Positions 1 to 5,704 of a stretch of DNA of 10,093 bases are shown here, in pieces. A model generated the notes under the pieces. It was not told where the DNA came from. It saw only the letters and a list, made by a program, of their open reading frames with translations, and searched no databases. The DNA comes from DATKXO01 sp035528995 (GTDB lineage: Bacteria > Planctomycetota > Phycisphaerae > UBA1845), in the NCBI GenBank assembly GCA_035528995.1, contig DATKXO010000039.1, positions 1-10,093 on the forward strand. The letters run 5' to 3'. The position numbers were made by a program, and so were the translations under genes. The first letter of the stretch is position 1, and every line of letters begins with the position of its first letter.

Positions 1-530
1 TGGCCGCGCTGGAGCGCGAACCGAGGATCGCCCAGAAGGCCCGCTTCGTGGGCATGCACGGCAGCGTCCGCAAGGGGTACGGCGGCAAGAACACGATCGA
101 CGCCGAGTACAACGTCAAGGCCAATGCCAAGGCGTGCCAGAAGGTCTTCACCGCGGCGTGGGAGATGACCATCACGCCGCTCGACACGTGCGGCCTGGTC
201 CACCTGAGGGGCGAGAAGTTCAAGACGGTCCGCGACTCGACCGACCCCCTCGCGGCCGCGCTCATCGAGAACTACCGCCTCTGGGCCAAGAAGCAGCGCA
301 AGGAAGACCTCGACGCCTCCAGCACCCTGTTCGACACGGTCGCGGTGTACCTGGCCTTCGCCGACGCCCTCTGCAAGATGGAGACCCTCGGCATCCGCGT
401 GGCCGACGACGGCCGCACGCTCATCGACGAGAAGGCCAAGACGATGCGCGTGGCCACGGAGTGGAAAGACATGGCGGCGTTCGAGGACCTGCTCGTCAAG
501 CGTCTGACGGGCCCCGCGCCGCAGCCGTAA
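1..530 (+). CDS. Nucleoside hydrolase (IU-NH family), C-terminal part, 5' end outside window
   Basis: The frame is open from position 3, with no start that fits a domain boundary, so the gene begins before the window; about 175 C-terminal residues are present and it stops with TAA at 528-530. Seen: FVGMHGSV, then AEYNVKA (codons about 102-122), WEMTITPLD, and LFDTVAVYLAF (about 327-359). Known: inosine-uridine preferring nucleoside hydrolases split the N-glycosidic bond of nucleosides for salvage; a Glu-x-Asn motif binds the ribose and a late Asp completes the calcium and ribose site. The Glu and Asn of EYN and the Asp of LFD fit these positions. The usual His before that Asp appears to be Phe, which suggests a different base preference, although this alignment was made by eye. 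It is the only gene on the plus strand apart from the transposase at the right edge and converges on the PEP-CTERM block. The family call is firm; the substrate is unknown. Confidence 0.85.
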   Translation, partial: AALEREPRIAQKARFVGMHGSVRKGYGGKNTIDAEYNVKANAKACQKVFTAAWEMTITPLDTCGLVHLRGEKFKTVRDSTDPLAAALIENYRLWAKKQRKEDLDASSTLFDTVAVYLAFADALCKMETLGIRVADDGRTLIDEKAKTMRVATEWKDMAAFEDLLVKRLTGPAPQP

Positions 531-557
531 TCTGCCGACATCTCACGCGCAGCAACG

Positions 558-589
558 AGGCCGACCCGGCCGCGCCGCCGGGTCGGCCT
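558..589. terminator. Bidirectional GC-rich terminator hairpin between convergent genes
   Basis: A perfect 13-bp stem (558-570 with 577-589; core GGCCGACCCGGC) encloses the 6-nt loop CGCGCC. It lies 27 nt after the nucleoside hydrolase stop and 23 nt beyond the end of the convergent PEP-CTERM gene, so it can serve both. There is no long T run on either side, only TTCGCATTTCG on the plus side, so the call rests on stem strength and position. Confidence 0.7.
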
Positions 590-612
590 TCGCATTTCGC
601 CGATGTGCCGCC

Positions 613-1494
613 CTATCGCCTGCGGCGCCGGCGGGCCGCAAGACCCGCCACACCCAGGCCCAGCAGGGCCAGTGTGGCCGGCTCGGGCGTGATGACGAAC
701 GCCAGGTTCAGCGGCTTCACCAGGTCGCCCATAGGCACCCCAAGCATGTTCCAGTTTGAGCCGGACGGCGGGATGGCGTCCTGGGGTAAGACCCCCCCCA
801 TGGTGGCATCGATCCAGACGGCGGCGTCGTTGAAGGGCATGTCGGTGGTCTTCCAGCCGTAGGCCCAGCCGACCATGGGGAGAAAAAGGTCGTCGAACAT
901 GACGATGCCGTCGCCGTTGAGGTCCGGCGTGTGGCTGACGCTGAGCCAGTAGATCTTGTCCACTTCCTGCTGGAAGGCGGTGGCCTCGTCGAAGAGGAAG
1001 TTGTACTGCCAGCACACGGTGTCGTCGCCGATGACGCGCTGCTGGTTCGGGTCGTAGAACTGTTCCAGCACGTTGGCGGCGTAGACCCGCTCGGCGGTCG
1101 GCTGGACGTACGCCTGCCATAACAGATTCCCCGGCATGCTGAAGCCGAGGGGGTTCTGGCTGGCGGGGACGTCGTCGTAGATGGCCAGGTTGAACATGGT
1201 GTTCGGCGGGGGCACGGGGCGAAAATCGTTGTTGTACGAACTCCAGACGTGGATGTCCGTAACCCGGCCGCTGCCCGTGCACCGCCAGTCGTCGGCCAGG
1301 ATTTTGATGCCGGACCCTGCGGTGTCGCTGCTGTACAGGCCGTCGAGAACGTCGTAGCCGTTTTCCAGGTCGGGCAACTGGGGGTAGTGCATCTTGTGCG
1401 GATCGCCTATGTCCCAGTCGGCCCGGACCGCCGACACCAGCACCAACACGGCCAGACCAGCCACCATCCATCGAATCGTTCTTGCTGCTCTCAT
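613..1494 (-). CDS. PEP-CTERM sorting domain protein with a dockerin-like Ca-binding loop
   Basis: This 293-aa secreted protein has no known enzymatic function. Residues 1-25 form a signal peptide (Arg-rich start, hydrophobic core, VRA before the likely cut). The mature part has KMHYPQLPD (34-42), ILADDWRCT (65-73), a DIHVW motif near 80, a YDPN motif, IYWLSV (181-186), GWKT and DAAVW (near 224). The tail is TPEPATLALLGLG followed by an Arg run, the PEP-CTERM signal recognised by exosortases for surface processing. The start is fixed by AAGGAGG 7 nt upstream (1502-1508) and by the identical start of its paralogue at 1693-2460. A loop at residues 191-202 (DLNGDGIVMFDD) matches the dockerin/EF-hand calcium pattern and is absent from the paralogue. 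The shared motifs match a domain I associate with other planctomycete PEP-CTERM proteins, but I am not certain of its formal name. It is the last gene of the leftward series and ends at the hairpin at 558-589. Confidence 0.85.
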   Translation of the reverse strand: MRAARTIRWMVAGLAVLVLVSAVRADWDIGDPHKMHYPQLPDLENGYDVLDGLYSSDTAGSGIKILADDWRCTGSGRVTDIHVWSSYNNDFRPVPPPNTMFNLAIYDDVPASQNPLGFSMPGNLLWQAYVQPTAERVYAANVLEQFYDPNQQRVIGDDTVCWQYNFLFDEATAFQQEVDKIYWLSVSHTPDLNGDGIVMFDDLFLPMVGWAYGWKTTDMPFNDAAVWIDATMGGVLPQDAIPPSGSNWNMLGVPMGDLVKPLNLAFVITPEPATLALLGLGVAGLAARRRRRR

Positions 1495-1549
1495 CGCTCT
1501 CCCTCCTTGTCTGTAACTTCCCCTTGCATCCGTCCTGCTCGAACGACAA

Positions 1550-1582
1550 GGGGGAAACCACTCCCGCTGAGCGGTTTGCCCC
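1550..1582 (-). promoter_or_regulatory. Leader hairpin upstream of the gene at 613-1494
   Basis: Read on the minus strand, a 9-bp stem AAACCGCTC/GAGTGGTTT (one G-U pair) closes the loop AGCGG and is extended by four G-C pairs past a single bulged C, giving 13 pairs. It lies about 40 nt upstream of the Shine-Dalgarno. A counterpart stands at the same place before the paralogue. The sequence alone does not show whether it stabilises the mRNA, attenuates transcription or is a protein site. Confidence 0.55.
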
Positions 1583-1645
1583 GTTGCGACTCGTGGTCGG
1601 CCGGTCGTCTATCCCCGCGACACGGGCCCGGCCAGTTTGCAGAAC

Positions 1646-1679
1646 GGAAAGGTCCCCGCCCCCTAGCGGGGACCTTTCC
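1646..1679 (-). terminator. Terminator hairpin of the PEP-CTERM gene at 1693-2460
   Basis: A perfect 14-bp inverted repeat (GGAAAGGTCCCCGC at 1646-1659 and its complement at 1666-1679) has a 6-nt loop. It begins 13 nt after the TGA stop at 1693. The descending arm ends CCTTTCC and is followed by only a few T residues, so it is a strong stem with a weak U tract. Related hairpins sit at the same distance after the genes ending at 2659 and 4440. Confidence 0.7.
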
Positions 1680-1692
1680 CGCATCACTCACT

Positions 1693-2460
1693 TCACTTCC
1701 TGCGACGGCGAGCCACCAGGCCCGCGACACCCAACCCCAGCAGGGCCAGGGTGGCCGGCTCGGGCGTAATCACGAACGCCAGGTCAAACGGAGCGCCCGA
1801 CGGGTCATGCAGCGGCCGCCAGACCATCGGGCCGCCGACCGCGGGCACGTCGCCCCACACGGCGGCATCTTCGAACTGCGGCGAGCCCGACGTCTTCCAT
1901 CCCAGTTGCACCATCGTCCCGGGCTCGCCGGTGGCGACCAGCGAGAGGTCCAACCAGTAGATGGTGCCCTCCTCCTGGGTGTACGGGGCGCGGATTCCCG
2001 TGATGTTGGCCTGGAAGATCTGGTCATGGGTCTCGGGCTCGAACTCGTTGAGGTTCGGGTCGTACCAGCCCTGAGCGCCCATGCCCCAGTCGCGGACGAC
2101 GAACTGGACGGGGTCGAAGTCGCGTTCCCACTCCACTGGCCCGGGCTGACTGAAATCGGGGCTCGTCACCCGGTCGTCCTTGTGGATACTGACGTGGATG
2201 CTCTCGATCTGGAACGGCATGTCATGGTTCGACGAGAACCAGAAGTGGATGTCCGACACCGCCCCCGTCTCGGTGCACTTCCAGTCGTCGGCCAGGACCT
2301 TCGGGGTGATGAAGTTGACGTCCCACCCCATGGGGTCGGGCAACTGCGGGAAGTGCATCTTAAAGGGGTCCGTCGTGTCCCAGTCGGCCCGGACCGCCGA
2401 CACCAGCACCAACACGGCCACACCAGCCACCATCCATCGAATTGTTCTTGCTGCTCTCAT
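1693..2460 (-). CDS. PEP-CTERM sorting domain protein, paralogue of the gene at 613-1494
   Basis: This 255-aa protein is exported and probably exosortase-processed. Residues 1-25 are the same signal peptide as in the neighbour, with one changed residue. The mature domain has KMHFPQLPD (34-42), VLADDWKCT (55-63), SDIHFW (69-74), WYDPN (132-136), IYWLDLSL (167-174), GWKT (187-190) and DAAVW (198-202), the same order as in the gene at 613-1494. The PEP signal starts at residue 233 and is followed by a hydrophobic helix and RRRRK. The frame stays open upstream to 2523, but the ATG at 2460 is chosen because AAGGAGG lies 7 nt before it (2468-2474) and because the paralogue starts identically. The neighbour's calcium-loop segment is missing here: the interval between IYWLDLSL and GWKT is short. 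The body is bracketed by the two 395-bp repeats. Confidence 0.85.
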   Translation of the reverse strand: MRAARTIRWMVAGVAVLVLVSAVRADWDTTDPFKMHFPQLPDPMGWDVNFITPKVLADDWKCTETGAVSDIHFWFSSNHDMPFQIESIHVSIHKDDRVTSPDFSQPGPVEWERDFDPVQFVVRDWGMGAQGWYDPNLNEFEPETHDQIFQANITGIRAPYTQEEGTIYWLDLSLVATGEPGTMVQLGWKTSGSPQFEDAAVWGDVPAVGGPMVWRPLHDPSGAPFDLAFVITPEPATLALLGLGVAGLVARRRRK

Positions 2461-2511
2461 CGCTCTCCCTCCTTGTCTGTAACTTCCCCTTGCATCGTCC
2501 TGCTCGAACAT

Positions 2512-2547
2512 GGGGGAAACCACTCCCGCTGAGCGGTTTTTCCCCCC
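2512..2547 (-). promoter_or_regulatory. Leader hairpin upstream of the gene at 1693-2460
   Basis: On the minus strand, AAACCGCTC/GAGTGGTTT encloses the loop AGCGG and is extended by five G-C pairs beyond a two-A bulge, giving 14 pairs. It corresponds to the hairpin at 1550-1582, where the bulge is a single C instead. Pairing kept around different indels argues that the structure matters, although the two copies are also simply recent duplicates. Confidence 0.55.
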
Positions 2548-2609
2548 TTGCGACGCCTGGTCGCCCGTTCGTCCATCCCAGCGACACGGGCCCGACCAGT
2601 TGGCACGGC

Positions 2610-2645
2610 GGAAAGGCCCACGCCCCCCTAGGCGGGAGCCCCTCC
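2610..2645 (-). terminator. Imperfect terminator hairpin of the PEP-CTERM gene at 2659-3483
   Basis: The arms at 2610-2624 and 2631-2645 form 11 Watson-Crick pairs of 15, starting 13 nt after the TGA stop. Three of the four mismatches are A-C or C-A on the plus strand and become U-G pairs in RNA made from the minus strand, giving 14 of 15 pairs in the transcript that would use it. It is the diverged homologue of the perfect hairpin at 1646-1679. Confidence 0.55.
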
Positions 2646-2658
2646 CACATCACTCACT

Positions 2659-3483
2659 TCACTTCCTGCGACGGCGAACCACGAGACCCGCCACGCCCAG
2701 GCCCAGCAGGCCCAGTGTGGCCGGCTCGGGCACCGGCACGATCATCTTGTCGATGCTCACGAGGTACGTGTCGCCGCCGGCCAGATCGAAGTCCCACTGC
2801 AGCGCCCATGCGGCATTGCCGCCCGGGCCGTACGGCCCCGGGACATAGCCCAGGTCGGTCGGGTTGGCGTCGCCCAGTTCCGCCAACAGGCTGGTGGCGG
2901 AAGCGGCGGCATACTGGCTGGGCGGCGGCGTGACGACGGCCTCGCAGCGGATAAGGGCGTCTTCGCACCGGGCCGTGTTGTTCTCGCCGAGGATGGCCAC
3001 CACGTCGTCGGTGAGCGTATTGTTGAGCGCCGGGTTGCAGAACTGATAGAAGTGGAAGCTCAAGGGCGCCGCGGCGGTGTTCTCGATGGCGATGCTCTCG
3101 ACCAGGTCGGCCCGGCCGCTGCCGTCGGAACCGCCCGTCAGAACCACGTCGACCGTGATGGTGAAGCCGTCGCCGGTATACAAGAGGACGGCCCGCTCGG
3201 TGCCGGCGTCGAAGTCGCCACTGGTCAGGCTCATCTCGAGCGGCAGCGTGTTGACGCTCTCCTCGCCGTCCATGCCCTCGGTCCGGTACCAGAACCATTG
3301 CGAATTCACGTGGACGATGCCGTCTACCACCCAGGCCAGGAGTCCGTGCGTCGATGCCGGGTCGGTGTCGAGCGTGACGTAGGAGTTCCTGTCCGAGAGG
3401 CCAGCCATTTCGCCCGCCTCGGCCCGCGCCGGGATGACAAGCCCCGCCAGGACCAGCAGCACTGCCGATGTCGTGCGCACCAT
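2659..3483 (-). CDS. PEP-CTERM sorting domain protein, beta-rich extracellular domain
   Basis: This 274-aa protein has a signal peptide (residues 1-22, MVRTTSAVLLVLAGLVIPAR then AEA). Its mature domain has alternating hydrophobic/polar stretches typical of beta strands: GIVHVNSQWFWYR, FTITVDVVLTGG, SFHFYQFCNP. It ends with VPEPATLGLLGLG at about 251 and RRRRK. The mature part does not resemble the two neighbours at 613-2460, and I do not recognise a named domain. Only the tail DNA is shared with the gene at 1693-2460. The frame runs open to 3603, but the ATG at 3483 is preferred because GGAGG lies 8 nt upstream (3492-3496) and the signal peptide begins there; the longer form would put about 40 polar residues before it. 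The gene at 3600-4340 ends 116 nt upstream with no clear terminator between, so the two may be co-transcribed. Confidence 0.8.
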   Translation of the reverse strand: MVRTTSAVLLVLAGLVIPARAEAGEMAGLSDRNSYVTLDTDPASTHGLLAWVVDGIVHVNSQWFWYRTEGMDGEESVNTLPLEMSLTSGDFDAGTERAVLLYTGDGFTITVDVVLTGGSDGSGRADLVESIAIENTAAAPLSFHFYQFCNPALNNTLTDDVVAILGENNTARCEDALIRCEAVVTPPPSQYAAASATSLLAELGDANPTDLGYVPGPYGPGGNAAWALQWDFDLAGGDTYLVSIDKMIVPVPEPATLGLLGLGVAGLVVRRRRK

Positions 3484-3599
3484 GGTTCCACCCTCCGTTC
3501 CGCAGTCCCTTTGCGTCTCCGGCGGCCGGTGTCCCTGCCGCCCACCTCGCCTGCCCCCACGGGGGGGTGCTACGGTCCGTCCGTCCGACACACACCTGA

Positions 3600-4340
3600 T
3601 CACTTCCGGCGGCGGCGTGCCAGCAGCAGGGCCCCTGTCCCCAGGCCCATCAGGGCCAGCGTGGCCGGCTCGGGAACGGCCAGGAAGTTATCGGCCCAGG
3701 CCCGGTCGTACCCGCCCAGGCCAACGCCAACTCCGAGTTGGCCCCGCGGTATCTGGTCGCGGGAGTAGACGCTGTACGGGTCGGGGTTACCGTCGAAGTC
3801 CCGGTCGATGGCCACGAAGATCTCGTCGCCGATGACGGAGGTCGCGATCCGCGCCTCGGAGAAGTACGGAGCAAGGTCCTCCCAGTCGTCGTAGCCGCGC
3901 TCCATGTCGCCCCAGGGCTCCTGGCTGTTGTTGCCCATGTAGAAGTAGACCGTGTCGAAGAGCCCGTCGTAGTCCCAGTCCTGGATCTTGATGAAGATGT
4001 TGTGCTCGTTGTCGAGGTACAGGGAAACGAGGGCGACGTAGGTCGGTCGTATGGTCAGGTCGTACCGCACGGTGACCTCCAGGTACGGGTCGGTGGACTC
4101 GAACCCGTCGACGGTCATGAGCGCACAGTTGGGTCCGGCGGCGCTGCGGGCATGGCCGTCCTCGATCTGCCAGTCGGACCACTGCTCGGTCCAGAACTCG
4201 CCCATGTCGGTGCTGTCGGGGCGGTCGAAACCGTCCGCGAAGAAGGTGCCCCCCGGAATCGGCCCCGCCAGGAGGCCTCCGCCCCAAAGGGCCACCGCGA
4301 CACCCACTACAACGCCCACGCCTTGGCCGAACCGTTTCAT
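3600..4340 (-). CDS. PEP-CTERM sorting domain protein with a probable LamG/concanavalin-like domain
   Basis: This 246-aa secreted protein has a signal peptide over residues 1-26 (KRF, then a Val/Ala/Gly-rich core). The mature part opens with FADGFDRPDSTDMGEFW (about 34-50), then WQIEDGHAR, LEVTVRYDL, YVALVSLYL and GVGVGLGGYDRAWADNF. This pattern is common in concanavalin-like (LamG-type) lectin domains in which a first strand reads F-D-R/F plus a W-x-I-x-D/G-G strand. The fold is inferred from pattern, so sugar binding is only a possibility. DRDFDGNPDPYS (about 179-190) is Asp-rich and might bind calcium. The PEP motif at 223 is followed by LALMGLGTGALLLARRRRK. Start: ATG at 4340 with AAGGAA (4347-4352) 6 nt upstream; an ATG 11 codons earlier would precede the signal peptide with charged residues. 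It ends at TGA 3600-3602. Confidence 0.8.
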   Translation of the reverse strand: MKRFGQGVGVVVGVAVALWGGGLLAGPIPGGTFFADGFDRPDSTDMGEFWTEQWSDWQIEDGHARSAAGPNCALMTVDGFESTDPYLEVTVRYDLTIRPTYVALVSLYLDNEHNIFIKIQDWDYDGLFDTVYFYMGNNSQEPWGDMERGYDDWEDLAPYFSEARIATSVIGDEIFVAIDRDFDGNPDPYSVYSRDQIPRGQLGVGVGLGGYDRAWADNFLAVPEPATLALMGLGTGALLLARRRRK

Positions 4341-4391
4341 TTTTCGTTCCTTGTCACCGCCGGTGCCACCCATGATCGCTCCCCAGAAGGC

Positions 4392-4425
4392 GGAAAGGCC
4401 CCCGCCCTCTCGCGAGGGCCTTTCC
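4392..4425 (-). terminator. Terminator hairpin of the PEP-CTERM gene at 4440-5258
   Basis: The perfect 10-bp outer arms GGAAAGGCCC (4392-4401) and GGGCCTTTCC (4416-4425) start 14 nt after the TAA stop. The interior can also form a small CCCTC/GAGGG stem with loop GCGA on the minus strand. The outer arms repeat those of 1646-1679. It fills about a third of the 99-nt gap before the next gene. Confidence 0.65.
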
Positions 4426-4439
4426 CACGTCATACCCGA

Positions 4440-5258
4440 TTACTTCTTCCTGCGGCGGCGCGCCACAAGGCCCACCGCACCGAAACCCAACAGAGCCAGC
4501 GTCGCCGGCTCGGGGGTGCTGAACTCCGCGATGTTGATATTCTCGAAAACGGGATAATAAATGAAGTCGTCCCCTCCCACGGTTTCCAGCGTCGCCGGCT
4601 CCCCGCCCTGGACGGCGTAGACCGCGACCTCAAACTCATAAGCCTCGCTCGGTGCAAGGTCCCCGGGCAGCGTCCACGACGTCTCGCCGATATCAATGAG
4701 GGGGGGGTTTTCGTACAGGTCGTCGCCCGCCCCCGGATCATACAGCAGCATCCCCAAGGCGTCGCCCGTCCCCGCATAAGCGGGCCAACTGAACGTCGGG
4801 GTCTGCCAGGGCACATCCGTGCGTCCGTGGAGCGACGAAAGATCAACGATTCCGCTCGGGGCCGTCGGGTTGTACGACACCGTGACCGAGTCGGCGCCAC
4901 CGTTGAAGGAAAACAAGTAATCCCCCACCGGGTAATCCGCCCGCAAAGCGGCGAGCGTGGCGTACTGCGGGGTGCCGCCAGACAACCCCCAGCCCTCCCC
5001 GTCGAACCCAAGGGCAACGGGCGCCTTGCCGGGCGGCGTCACCGTGACACTGGTGATGCCCGTTCCGAAGACTGCCAGGTCCTCCATCCAGTACCGGCCG
5101 TACGACGGCGCGCCGCCGTTGAGATAGTCTTCGGCGGTGTTGATGACGATTTCCTCGATGTCCAGTCCATTTGTCCCAGTTGCATTTGCCACACTCGGAA
5201 CCACCAGGCCCACCACCAGCGTGACGGCCAATACAGCAAGTGTCGTTCGCAGTTTCAT
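4440..5258 (-). CDS. PEP-CTERM sorting domain protein, possibly with a fibronectin-III-like segment
   Basis: This 272-aa protein has a signal peptide (MKLRTTLAVLAVTLVVGLVV, cut likely after PSVANA at 21-26). The mature part includes ITSVTVTPPGKAPVAL (68-83), GDYLFSFNGG and TFSWPAYAG (155-163), then SWTLPGDLAPSEAYEFEVAVYA (204-215 at its end). The last two stretches have the spacing of the Trp strand and the Y-x-F-x-V strand of fibronectin-III-like folds, which is a weak, inferred match. The tail STPEPATLALLGFG is followed by VARRRRKK. The ATG at 5258 is chosen because AGGGAG lies 7 nt upstream (5266-5271) and the hydrophobic core follows directly; the frame is open to 5423 but that extension is Arg/Gly-rich and unlike an exported N-terminus. 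It is the first PEP-CTERM gene of the leftward series. A GC hairpin (5290-5309) lies in its leader. Confidence 0.8.
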   Translation of the reverse strand: MKLRTTLAVLAVTLVVGLVVPSVANATGTNGLDIEEIVINTAEDYLNGGAPSYGRYWMEDLAVFGTGITSVTVTPPGKAPVALGFDGEGWGLSGGTPQYATLAALRADYPVGDYLFSFNGGADSVTVSYNPTAPSGIVDLSSLHGRTDVPWQTPTFSWPAYAGTGDALGMLLYDPGAGDDLYENPPLIDIGETSWTLPGDLAPSEAYEFEVAVYAVQGGEPATLETVGGDDFIYYPVFENINIAEFSTPEPATLALLGFGAVGLVARRRRKK

Positions 5259-5289
5259 CGTTTGTCTCCCTAGAGTCCTTTTCTCCCCG

Positions 5290-5309
5290 GGCCGCGCACG
5301 CGCGCGGCC
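5290..5309 (-). promoter_or_regulatory. GC hairpin in the leader of the PEP-CTERM gene at 4440-5258
   Basis: A perfect 8-bp inverted repeat GGCCGCGC/GCGCGGCC has a 4-nt loop (ACGC). It sits about 30 nt upstream of that gene's start and 140 nt downstream of the small gene at 5450-5704. It could be a leader structure or the terminator of the small gene; there is no U tract on the minus strand, which argues slightly against a terminator. Confidence 0.4.
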
Positions 5310-5449
5310 TTCGTAGCAAGTTTGTGCGCCGGTTCCACCGCCTGCGGCGCCCCGCGAGTGTGTGCGAGGCAAGACGGCGGCCTTTGCTGCCGCACGGCAC
5401 AGGCTGCCGCGCAGCGCTCTCACTATTCTTCACCAGATGAGGCGTCTCC

Positions 5450-5704
5450 CTACGCGTCGCCGAGCAGATCCCTGAGCAAGCGGTTCTCCCGCTTGGTTGC
5501 TTCGAGGTCGAAGACCAGGTACTTGACGGCCAGCTGTATCTGGTCGAGGCTGTCCTCGAGGGCCGCCATGTCGCGTTTCATCGTCGACCCGTAACCGGCA
5601 CCCACCTGGGCCACGCTCCCCTCGTCCGCCTTGCCGATTGGCGGGAGACGGTGGACCTCCGACAGGAGTTGACCTACCTTTTCCCGAAGAGCGGATTCGT
5701 CCAT
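5450..5704 (-). CDS. Small hypothetical coiled-coil protein
   Basis: This 84-aa soluble protein has no recognised family and no signal peptide. Residues 5-20 (ALREKVGQLLSEVHRL) and 43-82 have the spaced Leu/Ile/Val residues of amphipathic helices; the second stretch, ending KRENRLLRDLLGD, looks like a coiled coil or leucine zipper, joined by a Gly-rich linker (23-40). It is a real gene: AAAGGAG lies 7 nt before the ATG at 5704 and the composition is a coherent charged/hydrophobic mix. A small dimerising regulator or adaptor is plausible, but no DNA-binding motif is seen. It lies 191 nt upstream of the PEP-CTERM run in the same orientation, with no obvious terminator between except possibly the hairpin at 5290-5309. 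Confidence 0.7.
   Translation of the reverse strand: MDESALREKVGQLLSEVHRLPPIGKADEGSVAQVGAGYGSTMKRDMAALEDSLDQIQLAVKYLVFDLEATKRENRLLRDLLGDA

Larger units (their letters stand above)
1371..1765 (-). repeat. 395-bp segmental direct repeat, copy 1
   Basis: This segment aligns with 2337-2731 at a constant net offset of 966. It spans the tail of the gene at 1693-2460, its terminator, the leader of the gene at 613-1494 and that gene's signal-peptide codons. Over 1411-1494 I count 2 differences in 84 bases; the next 50 bases differ by one missing base. The central part (about 1575-1690) is more diverged, with small indels that cancel out. Confidence 0.85.
2337..2731 (-). repeat. 395-bp segmental direct repeat, copy 2
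   Basis: This is the partner of 1371-1765. It covers the signal-peptide codons and leader of the gene at 1693-2460, the hairpins, the terminator of the gene at 2659-3483 and the tail codons of that gene as far as the PEP motif. Both copies have the same net length, and beyond each end the similarity stops or drops to scattered protein-level motifs. Confidence 0.85.

Noticed and set aside
889..924. Calling the gene at 613-1494 a cellulosomal dockerin protein
   Set aside because: Only one calcium loop is present and no second dockerin repeat or linker follows; the PEP-CTERM tail defines sorting instead.
1550..1590. Resemblance of the leader to a cyclic-di-GMP-I riboswitch (GGGGCAAACC and a GNRA-like turn)
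   Set aside because: The second stem and the conserved GACGCAAAGCC segment are missing, and the sister leader at 2512-2547 lacks the CAAACC match.
2601..2608. TGGCACGG on the plus strand, a perfect sigma-54 -24 element
   Set aside because: No TTGC at the -12 position, the wrong strand for all neighbouring genes, and it is not present in the other repeat copy (CAGTTTGCAGAAC there).
3554..3567. CCCCC-AC-GGGGG as a terminator after the gene at 3600-4340
   Set aside because: The loop is only 2-3 nt, the stem is short, and no U tract follows on the minus strand.
3738..5273. A 511-codon open frame on the plus strand
   Set aside because: It is antisense to two clear PEP-CTERM genes, has Val/Arg/Pro-rich composition with no domain, and follows from high GC third positions. 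The same holds for long frames at 272-1687 (minus) and 1249-2532 (plus).
5259..5423. N-terminal extension of the PEP-CTERM gene at 4440-5258 to 5423
   Set aside because: The extension is Arg/Gly/Ala-rich with no ribosome site and would bury the signal peptide; the ATG at 5258 has AGGGAG at the right distance.
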